Assembly: GCA_963788145.1 (NCBI GenBank)
Contig: CAWBFQ010000007.1
Span: forward strand, 310,001-374,000
Length of the DNA: 64,000 bases
Source: UTCFX2 sp963788145
Lineage (GTDB): Bacteria; Chloroflexota; Anaerolineae; Anaerolineales; UBA4823
Direction of reading: 5' to 3'
Every line of letters starts with the position of its first letter. The stretch's first letter is position 1. Under the pieces are notes generated by a model, which made no database searches, was not told the DNA's origin, and saw only the letters and a program-made list of their open reading frames with translations. Both the position numbers and the translations under genes were made by a program. Positions 44,444 to 52,830 of this stretch are shown piece after piece.

Positions 44444-46406
44444 ATGTCGGTCATTGATGAAATTAAATCTAGAATCGATATCGTTGACCTGGTTTCTGAG
44501 ACGGTCCAGTTGCGTCGATCGGGTAAGAACTATACCGGCTTTTGCCCGTTTCATCAGAACCAGAGGACGCCGGCATTTGTAGTCTTCCATGATACCGGAA
44601 CCTGGCGCTGTTTTGGACAATGCAACGAGGGGGGGGATATTTTCCGCTTTGTGATGAAAAAGGAAGGCTGGGATTTCAGCGAGGCGCTGCGCTTTCTGGC
44701 AGAGCGGGCTGGCATCCAACTGAAAGCACAGACAGCAGAGGAACAGGCTGCGGTTGAAGAGCATGACCAATTGCGGTCGCTGCTGGAAGACGCGGTTATC
44801 TATTATCATCACCAATTGCACAACACAAACGCGGGGAAAGCAGCTCTTGAATACTTACATTCGAAGCGTTCTTTGCGAGACGAGACCCTGGAGGCTTTTG
44901 GTCTGGGATATGCGCCTCAATCCTGGGACGGAGCGCTCTCGCATTTCTTGGAAAAAGGTCACCCGCTGGAGGATTTGCTGGCGGCTGGTCTGATCACAGA
45001 GCGCGAGCCAGGCAGCAGTGAAAAGAAACCTGGCGGCATGCAAAAAGCGGATTTTTACGATCGCTTCCGCAACCGAGTTCTCTTCCCGATCCGAGATATG
45101 CAGGGGCGCATGGCTGGATTTGGGGCGCGTATCCTCAACCCGGACGATTTTCCAAAATTCCTCAATTCGCCCCAAACTCCTATTTTTGACAAAGGGCATT
45201 TGTTATATGGGCTGGATCGAGGGCGCAAAGCGATTCGGGCGGCGGATCAGGCTGTGATTGTGGAGGGTTACCTGGATGTCATTGCTCTGCACCAGGCAGG
45301 TTATGAAAACGTCGTTTCTCCAATGGGAACGGCGCTATCAGAGCATCAGCTTTTTCTGCTGAAGCGTTTCAGCCGCAGGATTGTAATGGCGCTTGACCCG
45401 GATGCTGCCGGGGATAAGGCAACCCTGCGCGGCTTGCAAATCGCTCGCCAGGCGATGGACCATGAGCAAGATCCGGTGTTTGATGCGCGTGGTCTGTTGG
45501 GGTATGAAGCGCGCTTGCAGGCGGATATCCGCATAGCGACATTGCCAATGGGAATGGACCCGGATGAGGTGGTCCTGACGCGATCCGCAAGAATGGCAGC
45601 GATTGGTAGAAGAGGCGCGTCCGGTTGTGATCTATGTAATGGAGACGCTGGCAGCAGGGCAGGACCTGGATGACCCAAAGACCAAAAGCGCTATTGCAGC
45701 CCAGGTGATCCCGCTTATACAGGATGTGCCCAGCTTGATTGAACGAGATACTTACCGGCAACGACTGGCTCGATTGCTGCGGGTGAGCGAGCGTTCGTTG
45801 GATCAAACCATTTCAAGGCCAGCCCAACGCCGAGCTGCTGGAGGGCGCCAACCCGTTGAACCGGTTCCGCCGCGCCAGTCAGAATCGCTGAAGACCTCCA
45901 CGCTGAATGGTTACACACTGGAGATGCACTGCCTGGGGATCTTGTTGCGCAGACCGGCATTGCTCTATCAGGTGGATCGTCAGCTCCAACTGGAGGGGCT
46001 GGCGCGGTTGAGTATAGAGGATTTCGACCATGCGGATCATCAGGCCATTATGCGTTTGTTCCAGGATTCAGTAGATCAAGATCTGGCTGAGCCGCAGAAT
46101 TTTGTCTTTAACAGCCTTTCGCTCCCGATGATGGACCTGGCGGATGATTTGTTGGAGCGGACTGCTGTGCTAGATCAAAATGAGGAACGTGTGATGGAGG
46201 ATTTGATGCGGGGGTTATTAGATTTGAGAAGTCGTAAGCTCCATCAGGAAATCGAATATCAGCGATATTTGTTTGAAGAATCCCAAAGCCAGGGAGATAT
46301 TAAAGCCTCACAACACCTGCAATATATGGTACAACTAGCAGAAGCAAAACGGCGTATTGACCGCGCTGATGAAACGGTTTACCAGCCGGTCGTTGGTTGG
46401 GCGTGA
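44444..46406 (+). CDS. dnaG: DNA primase DnaG, one frameshift
   Basis: Replication primase synthesises RNA primers at the fork. The N-terminal CHC2-type zinc finger is in GFCPFHQNQRTPAF with RCFGQCNEGG. The TOPRIM catalytic core shows AVIVEGYLDVIALHQAG and ALDPDAAGDKATLRG. The frame stops at 45673 with a nonsense tail, while another frame from about 45.58 kb continues DPQEWQRLVEEARPVVIYVM through to the DnaB-interacting C terminus at 46406. Removing one base near 45576-45584 unites them into about 654 residues, the usual DnaG size. Because dnaG is essential, a sequencing error is the simplest explanation. It lies 6 bp before rpoD, the standard macromolecular-synthesis order. Confidence 0.85.
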
Positions 46407-46412
46407 ATAAAA

Positions 46413-48068
46413 ATGCCTGCGAGACCCAGTATTTCCGATTCAACTGCGAACTCACTCTCCAGCCTCGGAGATTCGGATGAGGTGGAGCGGAATGCGTTTG
46501 AGCAAGACGAGCCGTTGCTTCTGGATGATATCGATGATCTGATGGGAGCGATTGATCCTCTGGCCCCTGGGGAAGATATTGATAACGAAAACATATTGAT
46601 CGAATCGGATGACCTGGAAGCGCTGACAAAAGAGGAACCATTGGAATTACTGCGAGATCCCAGGGTTGTGTCAGAAATCAACGAAGACCCTGTTCGCTTA
46701 TACCTTAAAGAAATCGGGAATATTGAATTGCTGGTGCCAGACCAGGAATTTTGGCTGGCGACTCGCCTGGAGGCCGCCCGGCGATTGGATGTTCTCAGCC
46801 GGTTGCATCCTCTGGCCAGGGGGGAAGGTGGAGTAGCTAAATCGTCAGGCGAGGCTGAGATCGTCAGCGGAATCTATCGAGCGCTTTATGAGGACCTGAC
46901 CACATCATGGTCACGGGTGGTACAAGATACACAACGATTGGGTTTTGACCGTCCCGATCTGTCTTTGATCTTCGGGGAAGGGCAGATGTTGCGGACGACA
47001 TGGCAGAGCACCGCTCCTTCATATCTACGGGCTTACCTGGATAATGGGCTTTGGGGCAGCGATCCTCTATGGAATGAGATTGCAAGACCTGCCTTCACAG
47101 TATTCCTGTATCTCTACATGCTTCCGGAAAGCGCAAATGCGCCGCTGAATAAATTTATTGCTAAGCAGGGTGGTTTTCCGCGCGAAGCCACGTTTATGAG
47201 GCATTTACCTGAAAACAAGGTGTTGCTTGAGGAACTGGCGCGAATCAGAGAACGCAGCGATGAGGCTCAAAATGCCATTATCCGGGCTAACTTGCGTTTG
47301 GTGGTGAGCGTTGCCAAGCGCTATATCGGGCGCGGCAGTTCGCTCCTGGATTTGATCCAGGAGGGAAATATTGGGTTATTGAGGGCGGTTTCCAAGTTCG
47401 ATCCGACCCGGGGGTATAAATTCAGCACCTACGCTACCTGGTGGATTCGCCAGTCGATCAGTCGATCGATTGCTGATCAAGCGCGTACGATCCGGATACC
47501 GGTCCACATCTTTGAATCATTAAACAGATTGCTGCGGATCCAACGCGATCTAATCCAGAAGCTGGGGCGCGAACCGACAGTTGATGACATTGCTCTGGAA
47601 GCGGGCTACCTGGAGCAAAAAGACCGCCAGGCGATCTTACGATCGATGGAGGAATTTAAACCGGTGGAGGCGGATGTTCGCCGGCGCTGGAATCGAGCGT
47701 CAGCCAAGGTGAATCGGATCTTACGGGCGATGGAAGAGCCTATGTCGCTCGACAGCCCGGTCGGTTCGGGCGATAGCAGCCAGCTAGGTGATTTTATTGA
47801 GGATGAGGATGCGCAAGAACCGATGGATGCAGCGGCGCGCGAGATGCTGCGCGAGTCGGTGAAGAACGCTTTGGCGGTTTTATCCGATCGGGAGCGGCAG
47901 GTGTTGGAGTTGCGTTTTGGACTTGTAGATGGTAAGGATCATACTCTGGAAGAAGTTGGTCAATATTTTAATGTCACCCGCGAACGGATCCGCCAGATCG
48001 AATCCAAAGCGCTGCGTAAGCTGCGCCACCCGACTCGCAGCCGCTTCCTGCGTGATTTCTTGAGTTGA
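46413..48068 (+). CDS. rpoD: Primary sigma factor RpoD/SigA
   Basis: This housekeeping sigma-70 has 551 residues. A long acidic N terminus (residues 1-85, DEPLLLDDIDDLMGAIDPL) takes the place of region 1.1, then region 1.2 reads DPVRLYLKEIGNIELL. A non-conserved insert of about 140 residues comes before region 2.1 (NAIIRANLRLVVSVAKRYIG), 2.3-2.4 (STYATWWIRQSISRSIADQA), region 3 (SLNRLLRIQRDLIQKLGREP), and region 4 (TLEEVGQYFNVTRERIRQIE). It follows dnaG by 6 bp. The same region 2 and 4 motifs appear in the broken sigma gene of the AT-rich island. Confidence 0.92.
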   Translation: MPARPSISDSTANSLSSLGDSDEVERNAFEQDEPLLLDDIDDLMGAIDPLAPGEDIDNENILIESDDLEALTKEEPLELLRDPRVVSEINEDPVRLYLKEIGNIELLVPDQEFWLATRLEAARRLDVLSRLHPLARGEGGVAKSSGEAEIVSGIYRALYEDLTTSWSRVVQDTQRLGFDRPDLSLIFGEGQMLRTTWQSTAPSYLRAYLDNGLWGSDPLWNEIARPAFTVFLYLYMLPESANAPLNKFIAKQGGFPREATFMRHLPENKVLLEELARIRERSDEAQNAIIRANLRLVVSVAKRYIGRGSSLLDLIQEGNIGLLRAVSKFDPTRGYKFSTYATWWIRQSISRSIADQARTIRIPVHIFESLNRLLRIQRDLIQKLGREPTVDDIALEAGYLEQKDRQAILRSMEEFKPVEADVRRRWNRASAKVNRILRAMEEPMSLDSPVGSGDSSQLGDFIEDEDAQEPMDAAAREMLRESVKNALAVLSDRERQVLELRFGLVDGKDHTLEEVGQYFNVTRERIRQIESKALRKLRHPTRSRFLRDFLS

Positions 48069-48196
48069 TTCTAGCTTGTGAAATTTGACACTCTTAGTTG
48101 GATATGATAAACTATCTCTGAAAACACGGTGATCCGTGACAATTCTGTAGATTACCATTTAGTTTTTTGTTGGAAAATTTCATAGGCGAGGCGAAT

Positions 48197-48553
48197 ATGG
48201 CGCAAGACTTTCTTCCGATCGCTGTCTTGATAACAATCGCAACCGGGCTGGCAGGTTTAGTGGTTTCAATTGGGCATTTATTTGGACCACGACGTCCCAC
48301 TGTTCGGAAAAGCCAGCCGTACGAATCGGGAATGAGGCCGATTGGTCCAGGCGCCCGGCGCATGCCAGTGCATTTTTACCTGGTGGCTGTGCTTTTCATC
48401 CTTTTTGATATCGAAATTATATTCTTCTTACCCTGGGCAGTGGTTTTCAAGAAGTTAGGGTTGTTTGGTCTGATAGAAATGCTCATTTTTATCGTTATTT
48501 TGTTTATTGGGTATGTGTATGCCTGGAAGAAAGGAGCATTCGAATGGGATTAG
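48197..48553 (+). CDS. nuoA: NADH-quinone oxidoreductase subunit A
   Basis: This is a small membrane-arm subunit of complex I with three helices: IAVLITIATGLAGLVVSIGHL, FYLVAVLFILFDIEIIFFLPW and MLIFIVILFIGYVYAW. The conserved loop with PYESGMRPIGPGARRMPVHFY is present, bearing the acidic residue next to the quinone channel. An upstream in-frame TTG at 48167 is possible, but ATG at 48197 follows GAGGCG and gives the normal length of about 118. It is first of the 14-gene nuo operon and overlaps nuoB by 10 bp. Confidence 0.93.
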   Translation: MAQDFLPIAVLITIATGLAGLVVSIGHLFGPRRPTVRKSQPYESGMRPIGPGARRMPVHFYLVAVLFILFDIEIIFFLPWAVVFKKLGLFGLIEMLIFIVILFIGYVYAWKKGAFEWD

Positions 48554-49026
48554 AGCAGAAACTGGGCAATATGGGCGTTGTGACCATGAAGCTGGAGGAT
48601 GTGGTGAACTGGTCACGCACCAACGCTCTGTGGCCAATGTTATTTGGCCTGGCCTGTTGTGCGATTGAGATGATGGCTGCTCAGGCTTCGCATTATGACT
48701 TGAGTCGGTTTGGAATGGAATTGATGCGGGCCAGTCCGCGCCAATCGGACTTAATGATCGTCGCCGGCAGGGTTTCACGAAAAATGGCGCCGGTGCTGCG
48801 CCGGCTGTATGACCAGATGCCAGATCCGAAGTGGGTCATCTCGATGGGTGATTGCGCTTCGTGTGGAGGCATTTTTAATAACTATGCCATCGTTCAGGGG
48901 GTTGACGAAGTAGTTCCGGTGGATATCTACGTGGCTGGTTGCCCGCCTCGCCCAGAGGCCTTGATCCATGGGATCATCACACTGAATGAAAAAATCAAGA
49001 GTGAGAAGCTGAATCACTGGAAATAG
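48544..49026 (+). CDS. nuoB: NADH-quinone oxidoreductase subunit B
   Basis: This subunit carries the terminal iron-sulfur cluster N2 that passes electrons to quinone. Cluster ligands are visible in GLACCAIEMMA (adjacent Cys pair), GDCASCGGIF and VAGCPPRPEALIHG. The 160 residues are typical. The ATG lies inside the end of nuoA (10-bp overlap). Confidence 0.95.
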   Translation: MGLEQKLGNMGVVTMKLEDVVNWSRTNALWPMLFGLACCAIEMMAAQASHYDLSRFGMELMRASPRQSDLMIVAGRVSRKMAPVLRRLYDQMPDPKWVISMGDCASCGGIFNNYAIVQGVDEVVPVDIYVAGCPPRPEALIHGIITLNEKIKSEKLNHWK

Positions 49027-49099
49027 CTGATTTAAGCGCGCTGTCATGTTTGCCTGGCAGCACTTCGCTATTGAGTTCAGGAAAAATAGAGCGGTGACG

Positions 49100-49612
49100 A
49101 TGAAAGCAGAACTTCAACCAATTATTGAGAATCTAAGAGGACGTTTCGCTACAGAGACTTACACGTTTGGCGACGAAGAAAGTCTGATCCTGAAACCTGA
49201 AGACGTGGTGGCGGTATTCAAGGTGTTGCGAGACGAATTTGATTTTGAGATGTTGACGGAGCAGACGGCAGTGGATTATTGGCCGGAGCAAAAACCGCGC
49301 TTTCATATCGTTTTCCGACTGCGATCCTTGAAGCGTAACCTGATCATCGGAATGCGTGTGCCGTTGGATGGCAATGCTCCGCTGATGCCATCTCTGACCG
49401 GTGTGTATGCAAATGCAAACTGGTTTGAACGCGAGCTTTGGGATATGTTCGGGATACGATTTGAGAATCATCCGGATTTGCGGCGGGTGGTGATGCCGGC
49501 CGATTGGGTTGGGCATCCACTGCGAAAGGATTATCCGTTAGGCTATGAAGAAGTCCAGTTCACGTTCAACTTCGATGAGATCGACCTGCGCAAGCCGTAC
49601 GCCCAGGAATGA
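49100..49612 (+). CDS. nuoC: NADH-quinone oxidoreductase subunit C
   Basis: Peripheral-arm 30-kDa subunit with the family core: ELWDMFGIRFENHPDLRRVV and DWVGHPLRKDYPLGYEEVQF. It is separate from nuoD, unlike the fused NuoCD of enterobacteria. An upstream in-frame start at 49046 adds an unconserved stretch; ATG at 49100 gives 170 residues and the normal N terminus. Confidence 0.93.
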   Translation: MKAELQPIIENLRGRFATETYTFGDEESLILKPEDVVAVFKVLRDEFDFEMLTEQTAVDYWPEQKPRFHIVFRLRSLKRNLIIGMRVPLDGNAPLMPSLTGVYANANWFERELWDMFGIRFENHPDLRRVVMPADWVGHPLRKDYPLGYEEVQFTFNFDEIDLRKPYAQE

Positions 49613-49656
49613 GGATTGCCCCAATGCCTGCCGGCGCTTAAGAAGGTGAGAGACGA

Positions 49657-50901
49657 ATGGAAACCAATTTAGATGTCACGCTGACGCCTGCAACCCTGGA
49701 AGAGATTAAGCATCTCATTTCTGATCGCGCCATCCAGGGTGAGACGGTGTTGTTGAATATGGGTCCGCAGCATCCCAGCACGCATGGGGTACTGCGGCTT
49801 TTATTGGAATTGGACGGCGAAGATGTGATCAACTGTATCCCAGACGTCGGTTTCCTGCATACCGGTATTGAGAAAAATATGGAAGCAAAGACGTACGAAA
49901 AGGCAGAGGTGATGACCGATCGCCTGGATTATCTGAATAATCTGGGCAACAATCTGACCTACTGCCTGGCGATCGAGAAATTAACCGGGTTGGATGCGCC
50001 TCCCCGTGCGCAAGCCATTCGGGTGATCCTGGTTGAACTACAACGAATTTCTTCGCATTTGATCTGGCTGGGGACGCATGCTTTGGACGCTGCGGCGATG
50101 TCGGTTTTCCTCTATTGTTTTCGCGAACGCGAGGTGATCCTGGATATTTTTGAGCTGGTTAGCGGTCAGCGCATGATGACGACCTACTTACGACCCGGAG
50201 GTTTGTGGCGGGATGCCCCGGTAGAGTTTGAGGCGGCTGTTCGCAATTTCATTAAGAATTTCCCGGAACGAGTGAATGAATATGACCGCCTTCTGACGAA
50301 GAACCCGATCTTCATACGGCGAACACAAGAGATCGGAGTACTAAAACCCGAAGTGGCGCTGCAATATGGCGTCACCGGACCGATGTTGCGCGCTTCCGGC
50401 ATACCGCATGACTTAAGGAAAGCCCAGCCCTATTCAGGGTATGAACTGTACGATTTTGATATACCCACATTCGCGAGTGGAGACACTTATGCCCGCTATC
50501 TTGTGCGGATGGAAGAGATGCGCCAATCGCTGCGGATTGTGGAGCAGGCATTGAACAAGTTGCCGCTTGGCCCGGTGCGCAGTAATAATCGCAAATATGT
50601 CCCCCCACCGCGCAGCGAACTTAGCTCCAGCATGGAAGCGGTGATCCACCATTTTAAGCTCTGGACGGAGGGTTTTTGCCCGCCGAAAGGGTCTGTCTAC
50701 GCGGCGACTGAATCGCCGCGCGGCGAGTTGGGGGTCTACCTGGAGAGCGATGGGGGCCCAAAGCCCTACCGGGTCCATTGGCGGACGCCTTCATTTACAA
50801 ATATGCAAATCCTGCCCGTGCTGGCAAAGGGTCACCTGGTGGCGGATTTGGTTTTAATCATCGGGACTGTGGACATTGTCCTGGGAGATGTAGACCGGTA
50901 G
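49657..50901 (+). CDS. nuoD: NADH-quinone oxidoreductase subunit D
   Basis: This 49-kDa subunit shapes the quinone site with NuoB. It contains NMGPQHPSTHGVLRLLLELD with the conserved quinone-contacting histidines, GFLHTGIEKNMEAKTYEKAE, and the C-terminal DIVLGDVDR typical of the family. The full length is 414 residues. GAAGGTGAGAG lies just before the ATG. Confidence 0.95.
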   Translation: METNLDVTLTPATLEEIKHLISDRAIQGETVLLNMGPQHPSTHGVLRLLLELDGEDVINCIPDVGFLHTGIEKNMEAKTYEKAEVMTDRLDYLNNLGNNLTYCLAIEKLTGLDAPPRAQAIRVILVELQRISSHLIWLGTHALDAAAMSVFLYCFREREVILDIFELVSGQRMMTTYLRPGGLWRDAPVEFEAAVRNFIKNFPERVNEYDRLLTKNPIFIRRTQEIGVLKPEVALQYGVTGPMLRASGIPHDLRKAQPYSGYELYDFDIPTFASGDTYARYLVRMEEMRQSLRIVEQALNKLPLGPVRSNNRKYVPPPRSELSSSMEAVIHHFKLWTEGFCPPKGSVYAATESPRGELGVYLESDGGPKPYRVHWRTPSFTNMQILPVLAKGHLVADLVLIIGTVDIVLGDVDR

Positions 50902-50951
50902 CGGGCGCAACAAGGCCGAGATAAGTCTCGGATTGCGCGGCGGAGAGAACT

Positions 50952-51518
50952 ATGCTGGCTGAAAAATACGCACAAGAGATACAAGCCATCCTTAAGAAAT
51001 ATCCACCTGAGAATCGCCGTTCGGCGGTGATGCCCATGTTATACCTGGCCCAACGCGAGAAGATGTTCGTCAGCCGGGAAGATATGGCCGAAGTTGGCCA
51101 GATCCTGGGGATGAGCACGACGGATGTGGCATCCATCGTTGGTTTTTACAGCCTGTATTACGACCAACCAAAAGGCAAATACCATATCCAGGTCTGCACC
51201 GACCTATCTTGCGCACTGCGTGGAGCAGATCAGTTCTTGCAAGAGTTATGCAGCCGGCTGGGGATCAAGCCTGGAGAGACCACACCGGATGGGATGATCA
51301 CGGTAGAAGCGGTGATGTGCCTGGCGGCGTGTGATAAAGCGCCCATGTTCCAGGTGCAATCTGCGGCAGGGCTGGAGTATGTCGATAAACAGACCGGTGA
51401 TATCCATCAGCGGGTGGAAAATACACTGGCATTAATTGACCAGCTTCGCGCAGATTCGGGTCCATTGTCCCGCAAGCCAATGGCGCAAACGATGGCAGGG
51501 AGGAACGGGCATGGCTAA
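50952..51518 (+). CDS. nuoE: NADH-quinone oxidoreductase subunit E
   Basis: 24-kDa subunit holding a [2Fe-2S] cluster near the NADH site. The four cysteines are seen in VCTDLSCALRGA and VMCLAACDKAPMF. The N-terminal helical bundle includes ENRRSAVMPMLYLAQREKMF. Its 3' end overlaps nuoF by 8 bp. Confidence 0.94.
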   Translation: MLAEKYAQEIQAILKKYPPENRRSAVMPMLYLAQREKMFVSREDMAEVGQILGMSTTDVASIVGFYSLYYDQPKGKYHIQVCTDLSCALRGADQFLQELCSRLGIKPGETTPDGMITVEAVMCLAACDKAPMFQVQSAAGLEYVDKQTGDIHQRVENTLALIDQLRADSGPLSRKPMAQTMAGRNGHG

Positions 51519-52821
51519 GAACGGAACTGTGCTGTTGCGCCATAGGGAAATCCAGGATCTGGATAACCTGGACGTTTACCGCTCACACGGCGGCTTTGAA
51601 GCTTTCCAAAAAGCAGTGACGCAGATGAAGCCTGGTGAAGTAACCGATGTCGTCAAAGCTTCAGGTCTACGCGGCCGGGGTGGGGCAGGATTTCCGACCG
51701 GGATGAAATGGTCATTTATCGATAACAAGAACTGGCCCCATTATGTGGTGGCAAACGCGGATGAGTCGGAGCCTGGCACCTTCAAGGATCGGGAGATCAT
51801 GGAAGGTAATCCTTACCAATTCCTGGAAGGGGTTGCGATCTGCGCTTACGCTGTGCAGGCGCACGAGGCTTATGTCTATCTGCGGGGCGAGTTCTGGCAA
51901 TTGGCAGAGCGAATGGATCAACAGATTGCGGCGATGGAAACAGCCGGGTTGTTGGGAGAGAATTTGTTCGGGAGCGAGTATGGGCTGCGCATCCATACCC
52001 ATCTTGGGGCAGGAGCCTATATCTGTGGCGAAGAAACGGCCATGTTAGAGTCGCTCGAGGGTAAATTGGGTCAACCTCGCTTACGCCCGCCATTTCCACC
52101 ATCATTTGGCTTGTATGGCAAGCCGACCATTGTCAATAATGTGGAAACTCTGGCGAACCTACCGATGATCATTGCGAACGGGGCAGAGTGGTACCGTTCT
52201 TTTGGCACCGAAAAAAGTCCGGGGGTAAAGGTGTTTTCGCTTTCGGGATGCGTCAATAAGCCAGGAAATTACGAGCTTCCGCTTGGGACGCCTTTTCGCG
52301 AGCTGATCTTTGAGCACGGCGGAGGCGTTCCAGCTGGTCGCAAGATCAAGGCTATCATGTCTGCCGGGGCAAGCTCGGCTTTGATTGTGGCCGATGATCA
52401 GGCGCTCGATACGCCGATGGATTATGAGAGCGTGCCGAATGTTGGCGGTCAACTGGGCAGCGCCTCAGTGATTGTGATCGATGATTCGGTCAGCATCCCG
52501 TGGTTAATCAATAAGACCATGCATTTCTTCAGACACGAATCGTGTGGAAAGTGCACACCCTGCCGGGAGGGGACATTCTGGATGGCGCATCTGACGGAGC
52601 GCATCAGCGCCGAAACCGGTTTCGGTCATGGCAAGGCGAGCATCGAGGATGTCCAGTTATTGGAAGATGTGGCTAACCAGGTGCGCGGCAAATGCCTGTG
52701 CGCGCTGGGTGAATTTTCGATTGAAGCAGTTCTTTCCGGTTTAGAGCGGTTTCGCAGCGATTTCGATGCTGCGGTCAAAGAGACCCAGGCAGCCGAAACG
52801 AGCGTCGGCGTTGCAGATTAG
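51511..52821 (+). CDS. nuoF: NADH-quinone oxidoreductase subunit F
   Basis: 51-kDa subunit that oxidises NADH with FMN and starts the iron-sulfur chain. It has the glycine-rich NADH/FMN motif SGLRGRGGAGFPTGMKW, the FMN-site segment ANADESEPGTFKDR, and [4Fe-4S] ligands in SCGKCTPCREGTFWM with a later cysteine in RGKCLCALGEFS. The ATG at 51511 follows GGGAGGAA and overlaps the nuoE stop; an in-frame start 75 bp upstream would lie inside nuoE and is rejected. Confidence 0.95.
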   Translation: MAKNGTVLLRHREIQDLDNLDVYRSHGGFEAFQKAVTQMKPGEVTDVVKASGLRGRGGAGFPTGMKWSFIDNKNWPHYVVANADESEPGTFKDREIMEGNPYQFLEGVAICAYAVQAHEAYVYLRGEFWQLAERMDQQIAAMETAGLLGENLFGSEYGLRIHTHLGAGAYICGEETAMLESLEGKLGQPRLRPPFPPSFGLYGKPTIVNNVETLANLPMIIANGAEWYRSFGTEKSPGVKVFSLSGCVNKPGNYELPLGTPFRELIFEHGGGVPAGRKIKAIMSAGASSALIVADDQALDTPMDYESVPNVGGQLGSASVIVIDDSVSIPWLINKTMHFFRHESCGKCTPCREGTFWMAHLTERISAETGFGHGKASIEDVQLLEDVANQVRGKCLCALGEFSIEAVLSGLERFRSDFDAAVKETQAAETSVGVAD

Positions 52822-52830
52822 GGACGAAGG

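Noticed and set aside
48167..48196. Upstream TTG start of nuoA
   Set aside because: It adds ten non-conserved residues and lacks a ribosome site, while the ATG at 48197 has both.
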